Positions 36,721 through 46,584 of a stretch of 64,000 bases of DNA are shown here, one piece after another. The stretch's first letter is position 1, and the number at the start of each line of letters is the position of its first letter. The stretch is from Acidobacteriota bacterium. Lineage in GTDB: Bacteria; Acidobacteriota; Vicinamibacteria; Vicinamibacterales; UBA2999. The notes under the pieces are model-generated. The model was given only the letters and a program-made list of their open reading frames with translations. It searched no databases and was not told the origin of the DNA. The translations under genes were made by a program, and so were the position numbers. The DNA lies in assembly GCA_030697165.1 (NCBI GenBank), contig JAUYQQ010000013.1, positions 172,988 to 236,987 on the forward strand, given 5' to 3'.

Positions 36721-39700
36721 ATGCGCCGGTTCATCCCCCTTGCCCGTCATGGTTCGGTCCTCGTTCGATTGGCGCTCGGCACAAGCCTCGCCGCCGGACT
36801 GGCCTTCACGACTATCCAGGCCCAGATTCCCGGCCGGAACGTCAACATGGTGTCGGGCACGAAATGGCCCGACGGCGACCCTTATCTGCAGCGGCAAAAC
36901 GAACCGTCCATCGCGGTGTCGACACGTAACCCGCTGCACCTGCTGGCGGGCGCCAACGATTACCGGACGGTGGACGTGCCGTTTGTGGACGGGGCTGAAG
37001 AAACCGGCGACGCCTGGCTCGGGATCTTCAAGTCCTTTGACGGCGGGCAACGGTGGCGAACCACGCTGCTGCCCGGCTATCCGCAGGACACCTCTCCCGA
37101 AGGCATGAGTTCACCGATCAAAGGCTACCAGGCTGGCGCCGATCCGGTAGTGCGCGCGGGTACCAACGGCCTGTTCTACTACGCGGGGCTGGTGTTCGAC
37201 CGCGTCGAGAACGGCCGCAGCGCGGTGTTCGTGGCGCGGTACATCGACAACAACAACCAGGAAGACAACTACCAGGCCAACCGCGAGCATGTGGTCGGCG
37301 ACCCGATCCGCTACATCGGCGCGCGCATCGTCGCCCGCGACAACGGCAAGCGGTTCCTGGACAAGCCCTGGATTGCGGTGGACATTCCCCGGGACGGACG
37401 CACGTGCCAGATCCCGGGCCCCAACAACACCGTGCAGGTCGTTCCGGCCGGCACGGTCTACGCCGCGTTTTCATCCATCTACGAAGACCGCCTCGGCCTC
37501 CGGTCCGACATCCTGCTGTCCCGATCAACCGACTGCGGCGCGTCGTGGTCTCCTCCCGCCAAGGTCAGCGGTGGCGACAGCCGCATCAACCAGGGTGCAT
37601 CGATTGCCATCGATCCCCGAAACGGAACGGTCCACGTCGCATGGCGAAAATTCGCGTCGAGCGCGACGCCAGGCGAGACCGACGGCATCATGGCGGCACG
37701 GTCGGTCGACGGTGGCCGGCGTTTCAGCACGCCGGGCACGGCCCGCGCGTTCGAGCGCGGACGCGGCAAAAAAGTCGGTCTCGACCCGGAGCGCTACTTC
37801 GAGCATCGGCGCAAATCGAAGGGCAAGCCGAAGAAGCCGGTCGTCGGCAGTCCGGAGACGGTCGACGCGGAACTGGACGAATTCGATCAGGCCACGTCGG
37901 ATATCGACGGCTTCCTGATGTTCCGAACCAACGCGTACCCGTCGATGGCCCTCGACGGCACGGGGCAAATCTATCTGGCGTGGGCCGAGCGCGGTTTCAC
38001 CTCGTCGCCACAAAACGATGCCCGCATCGTCATGGCGACCTCGTCGAACGGCCGCGATTGGACGCAGCCGAAGCCTGTTTCTGACGAGGGCCAGAGCGGG
38101 CACCAGTTGATGCCTTCGCTTACCTTCGGGGGCGGCCGGCTTGTGCTCGTCTACTACGACCTACGTGAAGACATCTCGGGGCAGTTCACGCAGTTCATCG
38201 ATGATCGAAGCGCCATTGCCTCGGCTGGAAAACGCCACACGCTCGACCTGCGCACATCGATGGGTCTGCCGGGCGTCACGCCCGTGTTTGCGCCTTCCGT
38301 ACGCGTCTCGGATTACCTGGTGGCGTTCAGGACCCTGCCGGGCACCGGCACGCTCGTCGAGGAACGATTGCAGTTCAACCCGCCCAACCTGCCGATGTTC
38401 AAACAAGGCACGGCGCCGTTCATGGGCGACTACGTGGATGTGGCCGTTTCGCCAGCGTTCGTCCCGACGTCGTCTGGCGGCTGGGCCTTCAACACGAACG
38501 GGCCGCAGCCGGTCTTTCACGCCGTCTGGACCGACAACCGCGACGTTCGGCAGCCGGCCGCCGGACCCGATGGCAAGGTCGATTGGTCGAAGTACACGCC
38601 GCCGACGCCGCGCACCGGGTCGAGCATCTTCGACCCGGCCCAGGGCATGACGGTCTGCGACCCGAATTCGACAGGGTCGCGTAACCAGAACATCTACACC
38701 GCTCGATTGTCGACCGGACTGGTCGTCGGGTCGCCGGGCAATACCAAACCGCTCAGCCCCACGATCCAGCGGGCCTTCGTCGTCTTCGCGCAGAACACGT
38801 CGTCGACGACGAAGTCGTTCCGAATGACCATCACCAGCCAGCCGGTGGGCGGGCGCGCGTCGTTCCGACAGTTCGACGTCAGTTCCACAGGCCAGCTGCT
38901 GGACCCGCTCACAGCCATCACCGTGACGACGCCCGGCCGCTCGACGGCCGCGCGCACGGTCTACGCCACCTCATCAAACCCGCGAGCCCAGATCCTGGTC
39001 GATGTGGTCGAAGTGCCGTATGGGGGAACGACGCCAGCCGTGCCGCTGGCGGACCGGTTGATCCTGAATCCCGACATTGCCAATCCGGACATCGCCAATC
39101 CCGACATCGCCAACCCGGATATTGCCAACCCCGACATCGCCAACGCCGAGGTCTACAACCCGGACATCGCGAATCCCGACATCGCGAATCCAGACATTTC
39201 AAACCCTGACATCGCCAATCCCGATATCGCGAATCCCGATATCGCAAATCCCGATATCGCGAACCCCGACATTGCCAATCCGGACATCGCTAACCCCGAT
39301 ATCGCCAATCCGGACATCGCCAACGCGCTCGTTGCGAACCCGGACATCGCGAATCCGGACATCGCGAACCCGGACATCGCGAATCCCGACATTGCGAATC
39401 CCGATATCGCCAATCCGGACATCGCCAACCCCGACATCGCCAACGGGGCGCTGACCGACGTCACCTGGACGATGACGAATAACGGGAATACGACGGCGGC
39501 GTTCAACGTCAACCTGTTCCTCGCGCAGCAGACCGACAAGATCTGCCCGGCGGGGACCGATCCCAGCACCGGCTGCATCACCACCCAGTTGATCCTGCGC
39601 AAGGTCTACAACACGCCGGTGTCGACGAACTGCGTGTTGCAGGTGCAGTCCCAGAATGTCCTGCTGGCGAACATCCCGAATCCGAAGTTCGTGCTGCCGG

Positions 39701-41937
39701 GCGAGAGCCTGCCAGACCAGAACAGCGACGCGCCGACCAACGCCACCTTGTGGCTGGCTCCCGGTGAGACGGCGAAGATCACGCTGCGCGTCTACGACCC
39801 GGACAGGGAGGGTAACGTGCCGGTGACCGATACCGATCCGAGCACCCCGACACCGGGAGGGGCGTTTATCGACCCAGTGTTCCTGCCGACCACGAAGACC
39901 GACCTTGGTTCAGTGACGCCGGTAGTCCAGCAGCAAAGCGTCGATACCGAGGACATCGTCAAGGCCATCGAGCTCGGCGTCAACGCGCCGAAGCCGCCGA
40001 TCGTGACGCCGCTCAGCCCGCCGGTGCCGTCAGGCGAGACCGAGGATCCCAAGCCGACGCCGTTGGCGCTGGCGTTCGTGCAGCAGCCTACCGCCGCGCA
40101 GCTCGGGTCGGCGATCGCGCCGGCGGTGTCGGTTGCCGTGCGCGACCAGTACGGGGCCCTGCTCCCGAACGCACCCGTGACGTTGTTCCTGGGCACGAAC
40201 CCTGGCGGCGCATTGCTCTCGGGCGCGGCGGCGACGTCCAACGTGGACGGCGTGGCCACGTTCCCGGGTCTCACCGTCAGCGCGGCTGGCGAGGGCTACA
40301 CCATCGTTGCGACGTCGGGCCAGGCACTGCCGGCCGTGTCGAGCGCGTTCAACATTGGTAAAGTCCCGGCCAGCATCCAACTCGATGCCGGTACTCTCAT
40401 GCAGAGCTACGACGGTGGCATCAAGGCAGCGACGGCGACCACATCACCGGCGGGGCTGTCGTACAGCCTGGCCTACACGCAGAACGGCGCCGCGGTCGTG
40501 CCGCTCAACGCCGGCAGCTACGCGGTCGTCGCGACCATCACCGACCCGAACTATACCGGCAGTGCGATCGGTACGCTGACCATTAACAGGGTGACACCGG
40601 TCGTTGTCTGGGCGCCGCCAGCGGCGATCACGTCGGGGACGGCGCTGAGCGGCACGCAGTTGAATGCAACAGCCAGTGTGCTGGGCTCGTTCGTTTACGC
40701 TCCGCCTGCGGGCACGGTACTTCCCGCCGGAGCTGGACAGACGCTTTCGGTGAGTTTCTTCCCATCGGACGCAGTCAACTACGCTAGCGCGGGCACCGCT
40801 GTCACGATTGACGTCACGCCGCCGGCTCCTGTGGACTCGGGCGTAATCCAGGTGTTCGTGCCAGGAACCGCGGGCGGCACGGTGAACACCAATCTCGGGG
40901 GGGCTGGAGGCACAGCCCCTGTCGACGGCCCCTTCCTAAACGCTGGCGATTCGGTCAGCGTAACGGCGACGGGAAGCGTCGGCTGGTACAACACGGAAAC
41001 CGGTAACGCGGGAGCCGGTAACGCGCCCCCAGACGGTGTCCACAACATCGTCGGCTGCGACCATCCGTTCTTGTCTCCCTGTTCGAATGGGACTCCGGGA
41101 ATCTCGCTCATCGCAAGGATCGGCTCCGGTCCGTGGCAATTCGTCGGTTCGGGCCCGACGCTCCTCACCGCAAGTGCGGCCGGAATCCTGCAATTCGCCG
41201 TCAACGACAGTGACTACAAGGACAATGGCGGCGGGTGGAATGTCGCGGTGGCCCCCTTCCCCACCGGCGGACTTGTCAGCCTGTGGCGTGCGGATGGCAG
41301 CGCCGGCGACAGCTTCGGCGGCAGCACCGGCTCCCTGGTGGGCGGGGCGTCGTTTGCCCAGGGTCGAGTCGGTCAGGCGTTCAATTTCGCCAACCGCAGC
41401 TATCCCGACAACCAGTTTGTCCTGCTGGGCGATCCACCCAGCCTGCGCCTTTCGAGCGCGGGCACGATCTCGGCCTGGATCAACCCGGCCGGGCCTGGCC
41501 TTGGCTACGACAGTTTCCGCGAGGGTGGCATTACGGACGAAGGCGGCATCATCGTCAACAAGGAGGACTCGTACGAAGTGGCGCGATTCGCCGACGGCAC
41601 CATCCGGTGGGCGTTCAACGGAGACCCCTGTTGGTGCTGGATCAACACTGGGGTCGTCGCGCCCGAGAACGGGTGGACTCACGTCGTGGTGACCTATGAT
41701 GCGGGGCTCATCAAGACCTACATCAATGGGGCGCTGCGCCACACGCACCTACCGGTGGGGCAGGGCGGCACGATTGCCGCCTCGGTCGGACAGTTCCGCA
41801 TCGGCGGTCGCCAATACAGCGACACGCTGGGCCGCGATTATCGGCAGAACTTTGACGGCAAGATTGACGAGGTAGCGGTCTACAACCGCGCGCTGACGGC
41901 GGGCGAAGTCCTCAGATTGTTTAACGCGGCGCCGTGA
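36721..41937 (+). CDS. Giant secreted multidomain protein with sialidase-like propeller, NPDIA array, Ig-like, MBG and LamG domains
   Basis: 1738 residues from the ATG at 36721 (GGAGG 8 nt upstream; signal peptide to about residue 38, FTTIQAQ). Residues 40-680 resemble a BNR/sialidase-type propeller (NEPSIAVSTRNPLHLLAGANDYRT, GIFKSFDGGQRW, SRSTDCGASWSPP, TNAYPSMALDGTGQIYLAWAERG). Residues 783-908 are 25 pentapeptide units, mostly NPDIA. Next come a CARDB/DUF11-like domain, an invasin-type Ig-like domain (FVQQPTAAQLGSAIAPAVSVAVRDQYG), an MBG-type domain (NYTGSAIGTLTI), a galactose-binding-like domain (GWYNTETGNAGAG) and a C-terminal LamG domain (GWTHVVVTYDAGLIKTYINGALR). No sorting signal is seen. 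A cell-surface or secreted glycan-binding role is inferred. Confidence 0.85.
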   Translation: MRRFIPLARHGSVLVRLALGTSLAAGLAFTTIQAQIPGRNVNMVSGTKWPDGDPYLQRQNEPSIAVSTRNPLHLLAGANDYRTVDVPFVDGAEETGDAWLGIFKSFDGGQRWRTTLLPGYPQDTSPEGMSSPIKGYQAGADPVVRAGTNGLFYYAGLVFDRVENGRSAVFVARYIDNNNQEDNYQANREHVVGDPIRYIGARIVARDNGKRFLDKPWIAVDIPRDGRTCQIPGPNNTVQVVPAGTVYAAFSSIYEDRLGLRSDILLSRSTDCGASWSPPAKVSGGDSRINQGASIAIDPRNGTVHVAWRKFASSATPGETDGIMAARSVDGGRRFSTPGTARAFERGRGKKVGLDPERYFEHRRKSKGKPKKPVVGSPETVDAELDEFDQATSDIDGFLMFRTNAYPSMALDGTGQIYLAWAERGFTSSPQNDARIVMATSSNGRDWTQPKPVSDEGQSGHQLMPSLTFGGGRLVLVYYDLREDISGQFTQFIDDRSAIASAGKRHTLDLRTSMGLPGVTPVFAPSVRVSDYLVAFRTLPGTGTLVEERLQFNPPNLPMFKQGTAPFMGDYVDVAVSPAFVPTSSGGWAFNTNGPQPVFHAVWTDNRDVRQPAAGPDGKVDWSKYTPPTPRTGSSIFDPAQGMTVCDPNSTGSRNQNIYTARLSTGLVVGSPGNTKPLSPTIQRAFVVFAQNTSSTTKSFRMTITSQPVGGRASFRQFDVSSTGQLLDPLTAITVTTPGRSTAARTVYATSSNPRAQILVDVVEVPYGGTTPAVPLADRLILNPDIANPDIANPDIANPDIANPDIANAEVYNPDIANPDIANPDISNPDIANPDIANPDIANPDIANPDIANPDIANPDIANPDIANALVANPDIANPDIANPDIANPDIANPDIANPDIANPDIANGALTDVTWTMTNNGNTTAAFNVNLFLAQQTDKICPAGTDPSTGCITTQLILRKVYNTPVSTNCVLQVQSQNVLLANIPNPKFVLPGESLPDQNSDAPTNATLWLAPGETAKITLRVYDPDREGNVPVTDTDPSTPTPGGAFIDPVFLPTTKTDLGSVTPVVQQQSVDTEDIVKAIELGVNAPKPPIVTPLSPPVPSGETEDPKPTPLALAFVQQPTAAQLGSAIAPAVSVAVRDQYGALLPNAPVTLFLGTNPGGALLSGAAATSNVDGVATFPGLTVSAAGEGYTIVATSGQALPAVSSAFNIGKVPASIQLDAGTLMQSYDGGIKAATATTSPAGLSYSLAYTQNGAAVVPLNAGSYAVVATITDPNYTGSAIGTLTINRVTPVVVWAPPAAITSGTALSGTQLNATASVLGSFVYAPPAGTVLPAGAGQTLSVSFFPSDAVNYASAGTAVTIDVTPPAPVDSGVIQVFVPGTAGGTVNTNLGGAGGTAPVDGPFLNAGDSVSVTATGSVGWYNTETGNAGAGNAPPDGVHNIVGCDHPFLSPCSNGTPGISLIARIGSGPWQFVGSGPTLLTASAAGILQFAVNDSDYKDNGGGWNVAVAPFPTGGLVSLWRADGSAGDSFGGSTGSLVGGASFAQGRVGQAFNFANRSYPDNQFVLLGDPPSLRLSSAGTISAWINPAGPGLGYDSFREGGITDEGGIIVNKEDSYEVARFADGTIRWAFNGDPCWCWINTGVVAPENGWTHVVVTYDAGLIKTYINGALRHTHLPVGQGGTIAASVGQFRIGGRQYSDTLGRDYRQNFDGKIDEVAVYNRALTAGEVLRLFNAAP
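39067..39444 (+). repeat. 15-bp coding tandem repeat: 25 pentapeptide units of NPDIA
   Basis: 126 codons encode five NPDIA, NAEVY, two NPDIA, NPDIS, eight NPDIA, NALVA, seven NPDIA and a final Asn. Codon choice varies widely between units (AAT/AAC, CCC/CCG, GAC/GAT, ATC/ATT, GCC/GCG/GCA/GCT), which points to selection on the peptide rather than very recent slippage. Confidence 0.95.
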
Positions 41938-41968
41938 ACGCCGACGCCACAGCCTCGGCAGGGTTGCG

Positions 41969-44900
41969 TTAGCGCACGCGCTTGCGCGCATCGGCGACGA
42001 GACCCCCGGTCTCGTCGCCTTTTTCTTTGATCTTGAGGAACGCCGCGAAACTCTCCTTCGCGGCGGGGCTCTTCAGCCCGTCCTGCGCAAGCCCCTGGTA
42101 GTAAAGCAGCTGCGGGAAGTAGTGATAGGTCGGCCAGTCGTCGAGCCCCACGGCGGTCGCCTCGCCGCGGCGTTTGATCGCGACGTCAAGTTCTGACGTG
42201 GCCTCGGTGAACTGCTCGAGCGCGATGTAGGCGCGCGCCAACAGCACGCGACCCGGCCAGGTGTCCGCGAGCTTCTGCGCCTCGCGCGCGTGATCGAGCG
42301 CCGCGCGAGCCTGGTTGCGCGCCAGGCTCGCCTCGGCACGCAGCAAGTACGCATAGGCCTGGGGATCGGCGTCGATCTTGTTCGCCAGGCCATCGGCGAT
42401 CTTGATGGCCGCGGCCGCCTTGCCCGTCCGCGCCAGGATCAGGCCTGCCGGCAGCGCTACGCTGTCGCTGGCAGCCACCGCCTGCTCGGCGGCCTTCGCG
42501 GCGGAGGCAGCATCGTCCTGCGCCAGATACGCGGCGGCGAGTGCCACGTGCTTGTGCGCGACACCGGTCGTGTTCTTGGCCGCCGTGTCCGCCGCGATAC
42601 CCTCGTTCAAGACAGCGATGGCGTCCCTGGTACGACCCTCGTACAGCGCCACGTCGGCCAATCCCGCCGCCGCGAACGAGGCGCCCGCGGGCGACACCCC
42701 CTTTAACTTCTCGAACGTCTTGATCGCGTCGGCGGGTCGGCCGAGTCCCAATTCCGACAGGCCGCGCGCCACAAACGCCTTCACGAACAGCGGATTGACC
42801 TTCAATACCTCATCGCTTTCTGCGATCGCGGTCTCGAACTGGGCCGCGTACATCGCGTAGAGCGCCAGATTCGATCGCGCCCCGACGCTGCGCGACAGGT
42901 TGACGGCCTTGCGGCCCTGCTCGAGGGCCTGCTCCATGTTGCGCTCGTAGAAGCGGGCCAGCGCGAGATTCTCCTGCCCGACGCGGTCGCCAGGAAACGC
43001 CTGGACCAACGCCGTGTATTCCTTGATGGCCTCCGGCGCCTTGCGCGCGAACAAATAGTAGCTGCCGCGCGTGCGGTACTTCTCGCGATCGGTCATGCGA
43101 TCGATGCGCGACAGCGCTTGGTTGTAGAACTGTTCGGCCTCGTCGGTCCGGCCGAGATTCGCCATCTGCGCGGCCGCCCCCGAGTAGGCGCGGCCCATGT
43201 CGGGGTCGAGCCTGATCGTTTCCTTGAATTGCTCGATGGCCTCTTCGCGCTTGCCCGCCGCCTGCAACTCCTGACCCTTCGCGTACGCGCGCGCGGCCTC
43301 GAGGCTCGCGGCCGTGAACGTCTCGCTGGCCGCCGGGCCGTCTTCCGGTACCGCCGTATCACCAAGCGCCGTGCGGACCTTGCCGGCGAGGGCGCCCACG
43401 GTTTCGAGCATCGATGCTTTGCTGCTCGCGTCCGCCTCGAGTGTGTGCAGCGGCGCACCATCCGTACTGCCGGAGCCAAGCGCCCGGGCGGTAATATGAA
43501 ATCCGGAGCCGCGCGCCTCGACCGTACCGGCCAAGACCAGGCCCACACCCTCGCGCACGGCCACGAGCCGGGCCGTCTTCTCATCGAGCCGATCGCCCAG
43601 CTTGGCCGCCGCCGCCGCCCGCAAGGCGTCGCGCCTGGGAAAGGCGGTGATGAACGAGGCGCCCTCAATGCCGAGGCCGAGCGCCTGCTCGACCACGCCG
43701 TCAAACACGGTATCGCCGGTCTTGTTCTCGAAGTCGGCAATCAGCACCGATACCGGCTCCTTCGGCGCGGCGTCCGACGGCGCCGCGCTTCGGCCGCTCA
43801 GCAGCCATCCGCCGAGACCGGCAATGGCCACGAGCGCCACGCCCGCCACGGCCAGTTGCCACTTCGGCCGCCCGGGCGCGGCCACGGCCGCCACGGGTCC
43901 CGTGCCCGTCGCGGTGGACGGCCGCTCGTGTCCGTCTGGCGTGAGCGACTCCAGGACGGCGACGAGTTCAGCGGTGGTCGCAAAGCGCGCGTCGGGGGAG
44001 GTCTGCAGGCACCGCGTCACGACGCTGCTCATCGCCTCTGGCACGTCGTCCTTGAGCGCCCGGGGCGGGGGCGGCGGCTGCTGCAGGCGGCCGAGCAACT
44101 CCGACATCGCGTTGTCGCGGTTGGCGAGGCGATGACGGCCCACCAACATGTCGTAGACCATCAGGCCGAACGCGTACTGGTCCGTCCGCTGGTCCACCTT
44201 CTTGCCCTGCGCCTGCTCGGGCGCCATGTATTCGAGCGTGCCGATCACGGCGCCGGCCGCCGTTTGCGTGGCGCCGCTCTCCACCGAGCGCGCGATGCCG
44301 AAGTCCATGATGAGGGCGGTGCCGCCGCCGTCCTCATCCTTCTCGATCATGATGTTCTCGGGCTTCAGGTCGCGATGCACCACGCCCTTGTCGTGCGCGG
44401 CCTGCAGGCCCTGCGCCACCTGCCGCGCCCAGGTCATCACCCGCGGCACCGACAACGCCCCTTCCCGCCGCATCAGTTGCGCCAGCGTCTCCCCCTCGAC
44501 GAACGGCATCGTCAGGTACTTGATGCCGTTGATCTCGCCGAGGTCGTGGATGCGGACGACGTACTTGTGGGTGATCTGGCGCGCGAGCACGAGCTCGCGC
44601 TTGAAGCGCTGCTCGAGGTCCTTCGCGGCCGTGGCGTCGGACTGTGCCGCCGGGCGGATGACCTTGATGGCCACGGCCACGCCCAGCTCATGGTCAAAGG
44701 CCTGGTATACGGCGCCCATGCCGCCGGCGCCGAGCAGCCGGATGATCGTGTAGCGCGGGCCCACCTGCTCGCCGGCCTGGAAAGGACCATCGCCCGGCCT
44801 GATCGGGGGGCGCGGCGACGTGCTGTCGAGCGACGTCACCATGCCAGTGGGTGACATGGTCGGCGCGTCGGCAATCGGAGTCACGCCACCGAGGTTGGTC

Positions 44901-45106
44901 TCCGCCTCCGCAGCGTTACGCGTGCCGACCGAAGCCGCCGGAGCGGCGAAGGTGGGCGTGGGCGTGAGAATGGTGACCGGAGCGTCGCCGGAGGGCCTGA
45001 AGGACGGGTCGCCCAGCTGGGTGCCGCAACTGGGGCAGAACCCGGCGCCAGGCGGCACCACTCGGCCGCACTTGACACACGTCGGGCTGGAGGAACGGTC
45101 AATCAT
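41969..45106 (-). CDS. Transmembrane Ser/Thr protein kinase with zinc ribbon and C-terminal TPRs
   Basis: 1045 residues. An N-terminal zinc-ribbon (Cys 10, 13, 24, 27) and a Thr/Pro-rich linker lead to a Pkn-type kinase domain (about 118-390): glycine loop LLGAGGMGAVY, Lys148, Glu171, HRDLKPEN (244-251), DFG at 268-270 and APEQ, all intact and so active. A transmembrane helix (about 417-436) precedes an extracytoplasmic FlgO/TolB-like domain (VSVLIADFENKTGDTVFDGVVEQALG) and about 450 residues of TPRs (AKGQELQAAGKREEAIEQFKETIRLDPD and others). It probably senses or scaffolds outside and phosphorylates cytoplasmic targets. It is transcribed toward the giant protein gene. Confidence 0.92.
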   Translation of the reverse strand: MIDRSSSPTCVKCGRVVPPGAGFCPSCGTQLGDPSFRPSGDAPVTILTPTPTFAAPAASVGTRNAAEAETNLGGVTPIADAPTMSPTGMVTSLDSTSPRPPIRPGDGPFQAGEQVGPRYTIIRLLGAGGMGAVYQAFDHELGVAVAIKVIRPAAQSDATAAKDLEQRFKRELVLARQITHKYVVRIHDLGEINGIKYLTMPFVEGETLAQLMRREGALSVPRVMTWARQVAQGLQAAHDKGVVHRDLKPENIMIEKDEDGGGTALIMDFGIARSVESGATQTAAGAVIGTLEYMAPEQAQGKKVDQRTDQYAFGLMVYDMLVGRHRLANRDNAMSELLGRLQQPPPPPRALKDDVPEAMSSVVTRCLQTSPDARFATTAELVAVLESLTPDGHERPSTATGTGPVAAVAAPGRPKWQLAVAGVALVAIAGLGGWLLSGRSAAPSDAAPKEPVSVLIADFENKTGDTVFDGVVEQALGLGIEGASFITAFPRRDALRAAAAAKLGDRLDEKTARLVAVREGVGLVLAGTVEARGSGFHITARALGSGSTDGAPLHTLEADASSKASMLETVGALAGKVRTALGDTAVPEDGPAASETFTAASLEAARAYAKGQELQAAGKREEAIEQFKETIRLDPDMGRAYSGAAAQMANLGRTDEAEQFYNQALSRIDRMTDREKYRTRGSYYLFARKAPEAIKEYTALVQAFPGDRVGQENLALARFYERNMEQALEQGRKAVNLSRSVGARSNLALYAMYAAQFETAIAESDEVLKVNPLFVKAFVARGLSELGLGRPADAIKTFEKLKGVSPAGASFAAAGLADVALYEGRTRDAIAVLNEGIAADTAAKNTTGVAHKHVALAAAYLAQDDAASAAKAAEQAVAASDSVALPAGLILARTGKAAAAIKIADGLANKIDADPQAYAYLLRAEASLARNQARAALDHAREAQKLADTWPGRVLLARAYIALEQFTEATSELDVAIKRRGEATAVGLDDWPTYHYFPQLLYYQGLAQDGLKSPAAKESFAAFLKIKEKGDETGGLVADARKRVR

Positions 45107-45190
45107 GGCAGTGTGTTGGCGCGCTCATTATCGCGCACCTTGCACAGTATTTCGTCGACCATCCCGGCCCGCCCTACCAGCCCGACCGGC

Positions 45191-46432
45191 CTACTTGGCC
45201 TTGATGTCGTAGGCGTAGACGTTGTCCTGGTCGCGGATGATGAGCAGCCCGCCGCTGATGATGGGGTGGCTCCACGTCGAGAGGCCGCTCTGCTGGGCCA
45301 GCGTGAAGCGGCCGTGCTCCCGGTAGCCGGCCGGCGACGCCTCCGCCAGCCCGACGACCCCGCCTTCGCTGTAGAGATAGAGGCGCTGGTCCGCGAAGAT
45401 CAACGAGCCCTTGCCAACGCTGCGATCGCGCCACGCCATGACGCCGGTATCGAACTTGAGCGCGGTGAGGATGCTGCTGGAGAAGCCGTACAGGTGGTCG
45501 CCGATCAGTACCGAGCTGGCGTGGTGGTTGCGCATGTCGCGCGTGAAGTAGAGCTCGTTGGCCGAGGCCAGGTTGCCGGCGGCGCGGATGTCGAGCAGCG
45601 CCGCGCCGGTGCCGTAGTCGGACGACACGAACACGCGCGTGCCGAGAACAATGGGGGTGGCCACGTTGGCGGTGCCGTTGGCGGCCTTGTGGTGCGACCA
45701 CAGCAGCCGCCCGTCGCGCGGGTCCACCGCCAGCGTGCGCGAGCCGGTGAAGAAAATCACCTGGTTGAGGCTGCCGGTGCGCATCAACATCGGCGACGAG
45801 TAACCCGCCTCGTCTCCGTGGCTCTGCCACAAGGTGGCGCCGTCCGCTTTCGCAATCGCAACGATTGAGGCGCGCGGGCCGCCGGCGTTCACGAGAATGC
45901 GGTCGCCGACAACCAAGGGCGATTCGCTGTAGCCCCAGTACGGATTGCGGCCGCCGAACTTCTGGATCAGGTTGATCGACCAGAGCTTGTTGCCGGTCGC
46001 GTGTTCGAGGCACGTCAGGTCGCCGCTGCCGCCGAGCACATACAGCCGGTCGCCCTCGATGGTGGGCGTGCTGCGCGGGCCGTCGCCGCGATCGTTCTCG
46101 TAACGCCGGCCGTTGTGGTATTCCCACACCTTCTTGCCGGTGGCGCGATCAAACGCCATGACGTACTCGTTGCCGCCGCGCGCGCCCAGCGTGAAGAGGC
46201 GTCCGCCAGACGCCGAGAACGACGAGTAGCCGTTGCCGGCCCCGCTGGTGCGCCACACCTGCGGCGGCCCGGCCTTGGGCCACGATTGCAGCAGGCCCGT
46301 TTCCTGCGAGATGCCGTCGCGATCCGGCCCACGCCACTGGAACCACTCGGCCGGTGCCTGAGCCTGCGTCCAGACCGATGGCGCGAGTGCCAGCATCCCA
46401 ACAACCACGATCGTCCACAGTCGAGCTGTCAT
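45191..46432 (-). CDS. Exported PQQ-like beta-propeller protein
   Basis: 413 residues from the ATG at 46432; a GTG four codons upstream is the alternative. Signal peptide LWTIVVVGMLALAPSVWTQAQA. The opening EWFQWRGPDRDGIS and blades with AFDRATGKKVWEY, CLEHATGNKLWS and AVDPRDGRLLWS identify a PQQ-like/BamB-like eight-bladed propeller. PQQ-dehydrogenase catalytic residues are not evident, so a scaffolding or ligand-binding role is more likely. It is the second such protein in the window, but lacks the EF-hands of the one at 12734. Divergent from the PEGA gene. Confidence 0.82.
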   Translation of the reverse strand: MTARLWTIVVVGMLALAPSVWTQAQAPAEWFQWRGPDRDGISQETGLLQSWPKAGPPQVWRTSGAGNGYSSFSASGGRLFTLGARGGNEYVMAFDRATGKKVWEYHNGRRYENDRGDGPRSTPTIEGDRLYVLGGSGDLTCLEHATGNKLWSINLIQKFGGRNPYWGYSESPLVVGDRILVNAGGPRASIVAIAKADGATLWQSHGDEAGYSSPMLMRTGSLNQVIFFTGSRTLAVDPRDGRLLWSHHKAANGTANVATPIVLGTRVFVSSDYGTGAALLDIRAAGNLASANELYFTRDMRNHHASSVLIGDHLYGFSSSILTALKFDTGVMAWRDRSVGKGSLIFADQRLYLYSEGGVVGLAEASPAGYREHGRFTLAQQSGLSTWSHPIISGGLLIIRDQDNVYAYDIKAK

Positions 46433-46454
46433 CAGTGGCCTCACTTGCCTTTCA

Positions 46455-46547
46455 TCCGCAGATTACGCCGATAACGCCGATTTGTTTCACGTGTAAGACG
46501 CCGGATGAGGCCCAGGCGGTCGGTCGACGAGCGGCGAAATCTGCGGA
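46455..46547. repeat. Inverted repeat with TCCGCAGATTACGCCG arms
   Basis: Arms at 46455-46470 and 46532-46547 match at 15 of 16 positions; GATTACGCCGATAACGCCGATT tandem words sit in the left arm. It occupies the divergent region between the propeller and PEGA genes. It resembles the CAGATT-type repeat outer arms at 3621-3863. Confidence 0.7.
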
Positions 46548-46584
46548 CAAGACCATCGCAAAACGATCTGTTACGATCTGCCTC

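Noticed and set aside
39067..39444. DNA tandem repeat as CRISPR or simple satellite
   Set aside because: The 15-bp units stay in frame, encode a constant peptide and vary in synonymous codons, so it is a coding repeat.
36721..41937. True sialidase assignment and a PEP-CTERM or LPXTG-like sorting signal
   Set aside because: The propeller resembles BNR/sialidase repeats but catalytic residues could not be verified, and the protein ends in a LamG domain without a sorting motif.
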